From Bactrocera neohumeralis (lineage: Eukaryota; Arthropoda; Insecta; Diptera; Tephritidae): a stretch of 64,000 nt of DNA. The stretch lies in contig NW_026091547.1 of assembly GCF_024586455.1 (NCBI RefSeq), forward strand, positions 1-64,000. The letters run 5' to 3'. The notes beneath the pieces are model-generated. The model saw only the letters and a list, made by a program, of their open reading frames with translations. It was not told where the DNA came from and did no database searches. Shown here in pieces: positions 1 to 9,410 of this stretch. Numbering within the stretch: position 1 is the stretch's first letter; each line of letters opens with the position of its first letter. A program made the translations under genes and the position numbers.

Positions 1-421
1 TCAACACGTCATCATTTCATCATCATCTACACCACACCTTTCACACCACACATGAGGACAACAAACACAAGTAACAAAAGGGACTGGCGGACGGGCCAGC
101 CTTGCTTTTTTACTACGATCCGCGCGCATATACGCATCTACCGGCATCTCTTATCCCGCATTTTTTAATTTGTTTCGCCATCAAGGTGATCGCTAAAACC
201 ACTGGTAAGTGCCGCGAGTTTTTTATAAAAAAAACCTCTGATTTTTAAAGTATCATTTAATATACTCAATACTTTTCAAAGAGAAATCTTACGCAAACAA
301 ATTTACTTTGATACCTTGATTGAAGTATTTTATAAATTTTATAAATTTAATTAAATAAAATAAATTATTGTAGTGGTAACCTTTCTCATTTTCAGGTGTA
401 AACAATCTTTGTTGCTTTAGT
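1..421. other. No gene recognised
   Basis: No open frame here resembles a known protein. The first 240 bases are less AT-rich than what follows and could be untranslated sequence of a retroelement. The minus-strand ORF1 remnant next door loses its similarity at about base 422. Nothing else can be supported. Confidence 0.5.
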
Positions 422-1480
422 TTACATATATCTTCTTTTAAGGCGTGTTTGATCGCAGGTATGTACCACAGCATTTGCCAAAGGGCTTAGGTGCACTGCT
501 TTCATGTGTACATACTCTTGGCAGTTTGTACATTGTACTGGACCATTTCTTTTATGTGGTTCCTCAACGGTGATTCTGAGATGGAGCAGATATTTTAAAT
601 TGTAAATCGGGTGTATTTCATTTTTCTTTAGTTGGTTAGAATTTGGCATCAATTCTATTTTGAACATTGGTTGTGGGACTTTGTTCCTGTTAAAGATATT
701 TACTAGTGATTTAATGCTAAAACCACTTTCTTCCAGTGCTTCTTTAACATCGTTAGTATCTACCGAAGACTATATACCTTTTATGATATCAACTAAGCCT
801 TTTGAGCTCTTCTGTTAATAAGATTAGTAATTCTTGTTATTGTTTGACAAGTACTGTACAATATCTATTAAACTTTTTTCAGTGCATGTTTGAATTTTTG
901 TGTCATCTGTGTTATCATTATTTTCAAGAGCACAATATGAAAATTGTTTGTGCCTATTAAATGGTTTAGTTCGAAGACAAGTGCATTTGAGCTACGCTCA
1001 CGCAAATATATTGGAGGGGGCTTCGCATTCACGACAGAGGTGGTACCCTTTGCATCATCGTTAGGCTCCTTGGTCAGCAAGGCAAATCTGTTGCCATTTA
1101 GGATTTCTGGTTATTTACCATTTGGCGAACCAGGTTGAAATTTTTGTTATAGACCGCTGATTTAATTGGACTCGATTTCCTTTTTACATTTACGTAGCGG
1201 TCAATACCAGTCTGAACAGATGGTCCTTTTCTGCATGGTACATTCTCACCTTGCGTTTTGTTTCCTTCGCTGTCCGGGTGCTAGCTGGTATCTGCATAGT
1301 GTTTGCTGTCGGCGCATTTGTAGTTGCCCGATTCTTTTTTACTGCTGCTTCTGCTGACTGCGCTTGCTTAATTTTCCTTTCGGCGGCTGATCGCTGCGAT
1401 AACTCATCGTCGCCGTAATATTTTTTTTGGCAGGCGTTATTTTTGCTGCCTCCACAAAACTGAAGTAGACTTTTAAGGAA
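422..1480 (-). pseudogene. Jockey-like LINE ORF1 (gag-like) remnant
   Basis: Seen on the minus strand in several frames: a PPPIYLRE-type motif followed by an asparagine-rich N-N-F stretch near 1000-870, then near 660-430 a segment ending in a zinc-knuckle start (Q-C-T-N-C-Q). Known: this order (PPIYL motif, PRE_C2HC-type domain, CCHC knuckles) is typical of ORF1 proteins of Jockey-clade LINEs in flies, which bind their own RNA. The frame is broken by stops and shifts, the distal knuckles are missing and no ORF2 follows, so it is a dead fragment. The lysine- and alanine-rich part at 1190-1480 may be the N-terminal half of the same protein. A DINE-like repeat abuts its upstream end at 1506. Confidence 0.65.
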
Positions 1481-1505
1481 TGCCTGCGGCCTTGCTGGTA
1501 AGGCT

Positions 1506-2404
1506 GCGAACAAAGTTGCTAAGGAGAGTATAATAGTTTTGTTCACATAACGATTGTTTGTAAGTCCTAAAACTAAAAGAGTCAGATATAGGGTTATATA
1601 TACCAAAGTGATCAGGGTGACGAGTAGAGTTGAAATCCGGATGTCTGTCTGTCCGTCCGTCCGTCTGTCCGTCCGTGCAAGCTGTAACTTGAGTAAAAAT
1701 TGAGATATCATGATGAAACCTGGTACACGTATTTCTTGGCTCCATAAGAAGGTTAAGTTCGAAGATGGGCAAAATCGGCCTACTGCCACGCCCACAAAAT
1801 GGCGGAAACCGAAAACCTATAAAGTGTCATAACTAAGCCATAAATAAAGATATTAAAGTGAAATTTGACACAAAGGATCGCATTAGGGAGGGGAATAGTT
1901 GGACGTAATTTTTTTGGAAAAGTGGTCGTAGCCCCGCCCCCTACTAAGTTTTTTTGTACATATCTCGGAAACTAACATAGCTATGTCAACCAAACTCCAT
2001 AGAGAAACGTCTCCTTCAGGCATTTCCATATACAGTTCAAAAATGGAAGAAATCGGATAATAACCACGCTCACCTCCCATAAAAAGGTTATGTTGAAAAT
2101 CACTAAAAGTGCATTAACCGACTAACAAAAAACGTCAGAAACACTAAATTTTACGGAAGAAATGGCAGAAGGAAGTTGCACCCAGGCTTTTTTTTAAAAC
2201 TGAAAATGGGCGTGGCGTCGCCCACTTATGGACCAAAAACCATATCTCAGGAACTACTTCACCGACTTCAATGAAATTCGGTGTATAATATTTTCTTAAC
2301 ACCCTGATGACATGTTCGAAATATGGGTGAAATCGGTTCACAACCACGCCTTCTTCCAATATAACGCTATTTTGAATTCCATCTGATGCCTTCTCTGTAT
2401 AATA
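1506..2404 (+). mobile_element. REP-A copy 1 (DINE-1-like), 3' end missing
   Basis: Matches the six other REP-A copies here: the tip hairpin around GTTGCTAAGGAGAG, a short CCGT/CTGT microsatellite at about 1640-1675, then blocks containing CACGCCCAC-type motifs. It ends near 2404, before the terminal hairpin and CTTACTTG end seen in full copies. The many open frames across it are accidents of the repeat, since the same frames recur wherever the repeat recurs. Confidence 0.75.
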
Positions 2405-2524
2405 TATACATGTGGGAGTGGAACATGTGGGTCAAAGGTCCACACGTAGCGGACGTGCCTTTTAAATGCACCTCTGACCAAAACTATACGAACATATGAT
2501 CAATTCGAACTACACTTGAACAAT

Positions 2525-2548
2525 CAGCCCTATCACGCAATCCATCGT
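2525..2548 (+). repeat. Harbinger left terminal inverted repeat
   Basis: 24 bases identical to the inverse complement of 6692-6715. Immediately inside is a small palindrome (GTAGC GAA GCTAC at about 2546-2558), a plausible subterminal binding site. Confidence 0.9.
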
Positions 2549-2746
2549 AGCGAAGCTACGAATACGAATGTCCGCTACGAATAGGCATAATTTGCTATCA
2601 TTGAATCCATGTGAATTCGAAACTTTTGTTGCCAGACTTAACTTTGAATTTTGACATTTCGAAATCAGCTGTGTAGAAGAAAAAATTTAAATTTTTATTA
2701 ATAAAAGTGAAATCGTTTGTATTCAAATTGATTTTACGAACAAAAT

Positions 2747-3961
2747 ATGCATTCGCTAACGTTTTTATTTATGTTTCTTGAGGAAGAACGTGAGAGAAGT
2801 CGGCGTGATCTAAAAATTCACCGAAAATCACTGAGGGACGATGCGAACGAAACAATGTACAGTTCAAAAATCCACAAAAATTCATTGTTAAATTTTATTA
2901 AAATTATTTGTCTAAAACAGGTTTATTGAAAACTATCGGTTAAATAAGATGGCCTTTACGTATGTCTTCGATGTTCTAGAGAGGAATGCAAGTTCTTCAA
3001 GATCGAGATCTATATCTTTACTTCATCGATTGTCTTCGGTTTTACGGTTTTTAGCTGAAGGAGGCTATCAGTATGGAGTGGGTAAAGACTTCGAAATTCC
3101 AATGGCTCAGTCAACATTTTGTTGCATCTTAAAAGAAATATTGGGATTGCTTCAGTCCCATTTGTGCCCTCAGTGGATAAACCTCGAGTTAAGTAACGTT
3201 GAAAAAAGTGAAGCGAAAAAGGATTTTTTTCTAAAATACGGATTTCCAGGCGCGATTTTGTGTGTAGACGGGACACATATTAAAATCGTTGCTCCAACTA
3301 AAGATAAGTTTCTCTATTATAACCGCAAAGGATACTTTAGTATCAATGCCATGATTGTAAGTTTGGTGACAAATTCGCATTTCAAACATCTTAATCAATG
3401 TTTTGCAGATATGTAACAATAAAATGAAAATACGTTATGTGAATGCTCAGTTTCCTGACAGCAATCACGACTCCCACATATGGAATGTCAGCAATGGTGA
3501 ACGAAACACTTGGCTTTTGGGTATTATACATACAAACATATATATCACAAAACTTCCCAAAATTTTATATTTGTACAGGAGATGCTGGATATGCCTTAGA
3601 ACCATGGTTAATGACACCATTCCGTACCCCTCCCTCAGGAAGCCCAGAAGAGAAATATAATAAAATACATGCAAAAGCGAGAAATATCGTTGATAGAACA
3701 ATAGGAGTTTTTAAAAATCGATTAAGATGTCTTCTGGGTGCTCGTGAGCTTCACTACGAGCCATGGAAGGTATCTCAAATCGTTAATGTTGCGGCAGCGT
3801 TACACAACGTTTGCATTCACTATCGCGTGAATGATGAAAGTTTAGAAAATAATTCGGAACCAAATATTTTTATAGAAAGTAATGAAATTCTTTCATCAAC
3901 TCATAATGATGCAGCTTCACAAATCAGGGAAGCTATATGTGCAACACTTACCCGAGTATAA
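2747..3961 (+). CDS. Harbinger transposase, HARBI1-like, four exons
   Basis: Exons inferred at 2747-2856, 2921-3356, 3409-3520 and 3579-3961. All three introns (64, 52 and 58 bp) are GT...AG. Spliced length is 1041 nt, giving 346 residues with no internal stop, close to the usual ~350 of HARBI1-type proteins. The splices are forced by similarity: joining exon 1 to 2 restores the F-I-E-N-Y-R-L motif, and exon 3 to 4 restores W-L-L-G-D-A-G-Y. Known family: DDE_Tnp_4 endonuclease that cuts and pastes the element in the nucleus with the help of a Myb-like partner. Catalytic candidates are D153 (V-D-G-T-H) and D203 (N-H-D-S-H). At the third position, where the family has Glu before R-T-x-G-V, this copy has Asp (D258, codon 3692-3694). 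An AATAAA lies just after the stop, near 3970. A host-domesticated role is possible but the TIRs argue for a mobile element. Confidence 0.88.
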
Positions 3962-4376
3962 TATCCTAAATAAATATTAACAGAAAATATTTATAGTTTT
4001 AATTAAGTATTTATTTAATTAATTTAATTATTTTTTGTCATTGCTTTCAATTTTTTCTCCTCTATCTCTAACATTTTCTGTTTAATGGAATTTTTAGCAG
4101 CTATCAAATTTTTCATAGCTATGTTGTGCCTTTTTATTTCTTCCACTTCCGCTTTTTTTTAAATCATTTTGTGTTTCCAATGCTCTGCCTACTCGTCGCA
4201 TACGTAAAGAGAGATCGTCTAACTTATCAATAATCTTTTCTTGAAATTCTTTTTGAATATTAAATTGCTCTTTAATTAAATCGGCTGTAGATGTTTCCGG
4301 TGGCCTAGTAGTACGTCTAGGTAATGCTGGACTGCAGGTCACTGATGGCATTTGATACGTCTCATTACCCACGTCG

Positions 4377-5907
4377 CACAGTGGGGCAGAATGACCTAAA
4401 AGTTGGCATCAACTAAACGGCTTAAGCTAGGAAGTTGGAAATTGGCACCCTGATTCCTCTTACTAAAGTAAGTATGTGTACCAAATTTCAGAATATTGCG
4501 CCGCTTACTACCGAAGTTTTTAGACTGTATCAGATTTACCTGAACCGTTCATATAGTGATTGGTGGCGACTGCTTTATTTTTTATATATATTTATATTGC
4601 TACTTTCATCACTAGACCAATTTTCGTTTTGTTGACCGTCATCATCGTAAATATCATCATATTCTTCATCGTTATTAGGAATAAGTGGACATATCAATAA
4701 TTCCAATACTTCAGTTTGATGCCTTCACTTTACCCGATTCCTTTAATTTCATTTGAGCAGCATAACTCAGGATATCAACTGGCGTAGATTCCCTCAAATC
4801 TTTTGTTTTCATTCGTTTGGTACAATCTGAGCTTTCTTCAAAAGATCTCTCAGGCCGACCACCTTTTTGGCTTGAATTTTTCATAAAACAAATTGAGCAA
4901 TCCAGCCATGTTTTATTAATTTCATTAAAAACGTCTATTTTTCGGTACGATTTGTTCCAACGAAGTTTAAATTCAGACTTCAGGCGGTTCAATGTTTTAT
5001 TCAATTCTTCTTTAGTCACTTGCTGAAATTTTGTTTGTTTTTCCAATTCATTTTTTAAAAAAATAAACTTTTCATCAGTTGTGATTTTTGCACAACAAAA
5101 TATTATTTGAATGAGCTCCCTACGATTGACAAAAATTGTTTTTGAACTAACACCTGAAATGAAAAGTTAAATCAACCACTAAAAGATTATAAAATTAAGA
5201 TAGTATGGCAACACTCGATTCTATTTGACGATTTACAACCAAAATAATAAAGATCAATGCAGTTCACATTTGTACTTGTAGTTGACGTTTGACAAACAAA
5301 TAATCAAAACAAAGTAAAAAAAGCTTCGAACTAAACTACAACAAAAGGTAGTACATAGGCACATACATAAATGCGAGCAAATGCCAAAACGCAAAAAATC
5401 CGCACAATTTTTTTTTCCAATTAAGTACATAAATATACATATTACAGGATAATTAAAAAAATTCCGGCCGATCATGCCGGGCTCACTAACTTTTTCAATT
5501 TTTAAAACTTGAACTGTAGGAAAATAAACTTATTAAGGTAGGTTTCCGAAAAAAAACGACCAAAATGTGAAAATCACAATTACGCACAAAGTGAATATAA
5601 ATGAATCTTTATAAATACTCGATGTTGATGGTTCCATAATTAAAGTTGCTAAATTATAGTCAGCGACTGGAAAATATATACTCAAACTGTGAATAGAAAA
5701 TGCACAAAAATCAAACTGCACTTATTGCGAAAATAAGCTCTGTGTTTTTAAGGCTCTGAAAAGAGAGGTGGTGAAAATGACATTGAAAAATCGTTGGTTT
5801 ATTATTGCTAGTATATTCATAAATCCAAAGCAATAAACGAAAAGTGCTACCGGCTATTTTGAAAAAATTAGTTTTTGCCAACTTTTCTGGTCTGCTGCCC
5901 CATTGTG
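4377..5907. mobile_element. Nested TIR transposon with 5-bp target duplication
   Basis: The left end begins CACAGTGGGGCAG and the inverted right end begins CACAATGGGGCAG. The two ends stay alike, with a few mismatches, through a shared AAAAGTTGGCA to about 37 bp. CGTCG flanks both sides (4372-4376 and 5908-5912). Removing the unit and one CGTCG restores the Myb reading frame exactly. Length 1531 bp. It carries only part of a gene (4711-5153), so it is probably a non-autonomous deletion derivative. Superfamily not assigned; the 5-bp duplication excludes Tc1 (TA) and piggyBac (TTAA). Confidence 0.85.
4711..5153 (-). pseudogene. N-terminal fragment of an uncharacterised transposon-borne protein family
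   Basis: A probable 3' splice site (TTTCAG) precedes 5153, and the frame stays open to the stop at 4711. The product is lysine- and glutamate-rich with a coiled-coil-like stretch, then a conserved block G-G-R-P-x-x-S-F-E-E-S-S-D...T-K-R-M-K...L-R-E-S-T. Known, from memory: a multi-copy family in insects and cnidarians begins with a G-R-P-x-x-x-F-x-E-S-S-x-x-T-K-R-x-K block like this. A more C-terminal part of what seems the same family lies at 38790-41010. The reaction it performs is unknown to me; a transposase role is inferred from its place inside TIRs. The C-terminal core is missing here, so this copy is unlikely to be functional. Confidence 0.6.
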
Positions 5908-6399
5908 CGTCGGCTACAATAGGTAAGACGATGCTCACAGTATTCTCGATACCACTTGTGCTTGTTTGCAATGCCGTTAATGTGATCACCGCTTCCTCCA
6001 ATTCGTTGAAATGGTGCTGCCTATTTCTGCCGCCACCAGTAGCTGACTGCTCCTTTTTATTTTCAACTAATTTCCTTTTTATATAGGCCTTCCAGTCAAG
6101 CCATACCTAATACAAAATAAAAAACAAGCTTTAAATTATCCTGTTACAACAATAAAATCTACAACTTTATTATATTACCTTCTTCCAGCTGGAAATATCC
6201 TTGATAGGCGGACCAACACTATTCAGTTCTTGGGCCATATTGTTCCAAACAGCTGCCACTTCTTCTTTAGGGCACTTGGTAAAACCCTGTGCCATTTCTG
6301 GTTTTTGCTGTAACAGCTCAACCATTAGTGCATATTGTTGCTTTGTGGTAATTACTTTGGACCTGCAAAAATCGCATTAAAGGTTATGTTACTGGTAAC

Positions 6400-6489
6400 A
6401 AATATGTTATAGTTTGAATTCAATTAAAAGTTTTAATTGATAATATTAAATATTAAAACTTTTAATTGAATTCAAACTATAACATATTT
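6400..6489. repeat. Perfect 38-bp-arm palindrome inside the Myb-gene intron
   Basis: Bases 6400-6437 are the exact inverse complement of 6452-6489, with a 14-base spacer, all very AT-rich. It lies within the intron that splits the start codon of the Myb-like gene. It may be a small foldback element or part of the Harbinger element itself. Confidence 0.9.
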
Positions 6490-6691
6490 ATTTTTAATTA
6501 AAAACTTACATTTTACTTTTTTTAAATTATTCTCCGTTAGTACAAACCTGTCGTACAAAAATTCCGCTAAACTTCAAAATTTTCCGTTCCGAGTGAATTC
6601 AGTGAATGCAACTCTACGAATTTCGAACTTACTTTCGGAACTGTTCGAATTGCATGATAGCACTTTCGTAACTTTCCCGAAAAAACAGTCC

Positions 6692-6715
6692 ACGATGGAT
6701 TGCGTGATAGGGCTG
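6692..6715 (-). repeat. Harbinger right terminal inverted repeat
   Basis: Inverse complement of the left end over 24 bases, followed by AAT, which also precedes the left end. Confidence 0.9.
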
Positions 6716-7141
6716 AATATTCGAAATATACAGTCGAGCATAGTAGACAATAGTTGACTAAAATGAAGTACAGAAGTATTCAGAAGTAGCAGACAAGCCG
6801 CTGCCTAACAATTAAAATTATGATAAGTTAAGTGAGTTTAACAAAATATTAAATTGATAATAAGTTGTGGAAAATGTGAATTTAATAAACAAAAACTAAA
6901 ATGTAAAGTTATAATAAGTTATGATAAGTTGACAATTAAATATTAAATTAATAATAAGTTGTGGAAAATGTGAATTTAATAAACAAAACTAAAATGTAAA
7001 GTTATAATAAGTAAAGTGAGTTTCATAAAATATTAAATTAATAAAGTTTATAATCCAAAGACTACATACATTAGGAAATGAAAATACAATTCAATACTCA
7101 AAGTACACAAATTGATCTGATTAATTTTACAGCAAAATAAA
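6716..7141. repeat. AT-rich spacer with a ~93-bp imperfect tandem repeat
   Basis: A segment starting TAATAAGTTGTGGAAAATG at 6858 recurs at 6951 with few changes over about 60 bases, a period of about 93 bp. No gene is recognisable. The rest is AT-rich sequence outside the Harbinger right end. Confidence 0.7.
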
Positions 7142-7240
7142 AAAATATGTAAATGACGGATAATGAAATCTCAATTATCACTTTATCATGCGAGAGTATA
7201 AAATGTTCGGTGACACCCGAACTTAGCCCTTCCTTACTTG
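7142..7240 (+). mobile_element. REP-A copy 2, 3' tip only
   Basis: Contains the terminal ~100 bases of REP-A: GCGAGAGTATAAAATG, the hairpin GTTCGG...CCGAAC and the end CTTACTTG followed by TTT. The rest of the element is absent. Confidence 0.8.
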
Positions 7241-7258
7241 TTTATTTTATACATTATT

Positions 7259-7362
7259 AGTCCAGTCATTTAAGTTTAAATTACGAAGGAATCTCGGAAT
7301 TCGATATACATATATAATGGGTATATCGAATTCCGAGGTGAACTTACTATAATGACTGGACT
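7259..7362. repeat. Palindromic MITE-like element
   Basis: The ends AGTCCAGTCATT and AATGACTGGACT are inverse complements, and the inner segments GGAATTCGATATAC / GTATATCGAATTCC pair again. The whole 104-bp unit can fold into one hairpin. It sits between a DINE-like tip and the start of the mitochondrial insertion. Family unknown. Confidence 0.7.
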
Positions 7363-7461
7363 CTATTGGTTTCTTTACCAATACTGCTTGGAATTTTTTA
7401 TTTATATAATAATTTAAATAAAATACATTTTTATTTATTAAATAATTATATATTTAATTAT

Positions 7462-8178
7462 GATTTATTGTACTTACTTTTTATTTTGGCTTTTTTAGTT
7501 AAAATGCCCCATATTTTTAGTTCATCTATGGCTTCCTAAAGCCCATGTTGAAGCCCCCGTTTCAGGACCAATAATTTAGCTGGAATTATACTAAAGTTGG
7601 GGAGATACGGGCTGTTGCGGTATTAGATATAGAGGTAGTATCAGACTAGTAGGAGGGATTTTTATTAGTTTAGTTTGTTTACGCCAAACTAATTTAAAGG
7701 CTTTAATTGCTTATTCATCAATTGCTCATATAGGAATTGTTTTAGGCGGTCTAATAACTTTAACTTATTGAGGTCTTAGTGGTCCTTATACTTTAATAGT
7801 TGCTCAAGGGTTGTGTTCGTCTGGGTTATTTTGTTTGGTTTTGGAGCCGGAGTTTATTAATCAATAAGGCTTTATTAAATTTTATGCTCTCAATAACATT
7901 ATGGGGATTTTTATTTATTAAGAGCTTATAATATAGCCGCCCCTTCTTCTTTAAATTTATTGGGAGAAATTTCTTTATTAAATAGAATTGTAAGTTGATC
8001 TTGAGCTACCATAATTTCTTTATCTTTATTGTCTTTTTTAGTGCTGCTTATACCTTATATTTATACGCTTATAGTCAGCATGGAAAGATTTTTTCGGGGG
8101 TTTATTCATTTAGAGGTGGTAAGATTCGTGAATTTTTTTATTGTTTCTTCATTGATTTCCTTTAAATTTATTGATTTT
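7462..8178 (+). pseudogene. nad4: nad4 (NADH dehydrogenase subunit 4) NUMT fragment
   Basis: Under the mitochondrial code it reads an ND4 core with motifs such as L-W-L-P-K-A-H-V-E-A-P, then A-Y-S-S-I-A-H-M-G and, towards the end, S-F-S-G-G-K-I-R-E-F-F close to the usual ND4 C-terminus. The N-terminal third is absent. A substitution after G-L-F-C-L and several indels break the frame near 7860-7930. Orientation and neighbour (nad5 downstream on the same strand) are as in insect mtDNA, although the trnH expected between them is not recognisable. Confidence 0.85.
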
Positions 8179-8299
8179 ATAGAGAGATATTTGTTTATTT
8201 TGACTTTAGATCTAAATATTTTATTTAAAATATTGATTTGTGGTGTTAATGAAGTGAGGCTTCTCATTTTAGATCGTGAAATATTTATCAATTTGTAGA

Positions 8300-8648
8300 A
8301 TTAGATTTTTTACTTAGCTTAGTATTTTTATTAAATAATTATTCTTTATTTTCAGAATGAGAAGTTGTTAGTTTAAATTCAACTAAAATTGTAATAACTT
8401 TTTTGTTCGATTGAATGAGACTATAATTTATATCTTTTGTTTTGTTAATTGCTTCTTTAGTATTTTATTATAGAAAGGAGTATATGAGAGGGGATACAAA
8501 TATTAATCGTTTTATTATATTAGTTTTAATATTTGTATTATCTATAATATTATTAATTATTAGCCCTAATTTAATCAGAATTTTATTAGGATGGGATGGG
8601 TTAGAATTAGTATCTTATTGTTTAGTAATTTATTTTCAAAATGTTAAT
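8300..8648 (+). pseudogene. nad5: nad5 N-terminal NUMT fragment
   Basis: Reads C-S-I-S-F near the start, then W-E-V-V-S-L-N-S and S-P-N-L-I-S-I-L-L-G-W-D-G with mitochondrial codons, the conserved beginning of ND5. It stops around residue 110, where the sequence jumps to a short trnG-like stretch and the end of cox3. The missing block (rest of nad5, nad3 and several tRNAs) is one deletion. Confidence 0.85.
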
Positions 8649-8678
8649 ATACTTATATACTATATAGATAAAAATTAA

Positions 8679-9255
8679 TTACCCTCCTCATCAATAAATT
8701 GAAATATAAAGGAATAATCAGACGATATCGACGAAATGTCAGTATCATGCAGCTGCTTCAAACCCAAAGTGGTGAGTTTTAGAAAAGTGATTGTTTAAAT
8801 GGCGAATTAAGCATACTAGAAGAAAGGTTGTCCCAATTAATACATGAATTCCGTGGAATCCTGTTGCCATGAAAGTTACCCCTGAAGATAATAAAATAGC
8901 TGTATTTAATAGCGGAATTTGGAATGGATTAAAAGGTTGAATTCCCGCGGGGGGCATATAGCTCCTAGTTCAATGGCTGAAGATATGCTTCTGTGGAAAA
9001 ATGCTCAGAAGAAAGACACAAAAAAAAACTTCTGATAAAATGAATAGAATTATTTCTCAACGTAATCCTAATGTTACGGGTATGGTATGTAATTCTTGAA
9101 AAGTACCTTCTCGAGAAACATCTCGTCTTCATTGATATACTGTTAAAATAGTAATAATATTTCCTAAAGCAAATAATGAAATATCATATTGATGGAATCA
9201 TTTTACTAATCCTGAAACAGAAGTTATAGCTCCAATTGCTCCTGAATGTCCTGAT
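8679..9255 (-). pseudogene. cox3: cox3 (cytochrome c oxidase subunit III) NUMT fragment
   Basis: The minus strand reads the last two thirds of COX3, including the H-G-x-H-V-x-I-G-T motif and the end A-A-W-Y-W-H-F-V-D-I-V-W-L-F-L-Y with TGA as Trp. The N-terminus is missing and the copy joins an atp8-like piece at about 9260-9290, so atp6 and the start of cox3 are deleted. Confidence 0.88.
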
Positions 9256-9289
9256 GTGCCTTAAAGAGTTTTAAATTCCTTATGAAGTG

Positions 9290-9410
9290 TTAGAAGAATT
9301 GAATTACAAAAAATATGTTATCGTGACCTAACTTGCTTGAAATTTCTGAATTAGGTGTTTTAGGAATTACAGAGTAATAATTTATTATGCTAAACAAGAT
9401 AAAAGTAATT
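9290..9410 (-). pseudogene. atp8: atp8 C-terminal NUMT fragment
   Basis: The minus strand reads T-F-I-L-F-S-I-x-N-Y-Y followed by P-K-x-P-N-S-E-I-S-S, typical of the short insect ATP8 after its first transmembrane residues. Position between trnK/cox2 and cox3 fits the mtDNA order. It is cut at 9411 by a REP-A element. Confidence 0.6.

Larger units (their letters stand above)
4094..6511 (-). pseudogene. Harbinger Myb/SANT-like accessory gene, split by a nested transposon
   Basis: Minus strand, three exons. The start codon is itself split: AT at 6511-6510, then a 147-bp intron, then G at 6362. Exon 2 is 6362-6179, a 72-bp GT...AG intron follows, and exon 3 runs from 6106 to 4094, interrupted by the element at 4377-5907. 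Ignoring that element and one copy of the CGTCG duplication, the frame stays open for 220 residues. Residues 1-90 show the Myb/SANT-like pattern (Q-Q-Y-x-L-M-V-E-L, W-N-N-M-A-x-E-L-N, a G-P-P linker, S-W-K-K-V-W-x-D-W-K). The C-terminal 90 residues include a charged helix likely to mediate dimerisation. Known: these proteins bind Harbinger termini and carry the transposase to DNA. Inference: the gene was whole until the nested insertion. Confidence 0.82.
2525..6715. mobile_element. Complete Harbinger (PIF/Harbinger) DNA transposon
   Basis: A 24-bp perfect terminal inverted repeat, beginning CAGCCCTATCAC on the left (2525-2548) and inverted on the right (6692-6715), bounds a 4191-bp unit. Both flanks carry AAT (2522-2524 and 6716-6718), compatible with the 3-bp target duplication of this superfamily, though TWA is the more usual target. 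Inside are two convergent genes, a DDE transposase on plus and a Myb/SANT-like protein on minus. This is the standard two-gene Harbinger set. A second transposon (4377-5907) sits inside the Myb gene. The open transposase frame and perfect TIRs suggest a fairly young insertion. Confidence 0.9.

Noticed and set aside
1166..1357. Cysteine-rich plus-strand frame, secreted-peptide look
   Set aside because: It is antisense to the Jockey ORF1 remnant, with no signal-peptide pattern and no support from context.
5153..5857. Splicing of the Myb gene into the 4711-5153 exon (donor after GCCG near 5857)
   Set aside because: The join would be in frame, but 5857 already lies inside the nested element. It may be that element's own intron and not part of the Harbinger gene. 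Kept only as a possible fusion transcript.
5711..6001. Myb-gene exon continuing to the stop at 5711
   Set aside because: The residues after base 5908 come from the nested transposon end. The true continuation is at 4371-4094.
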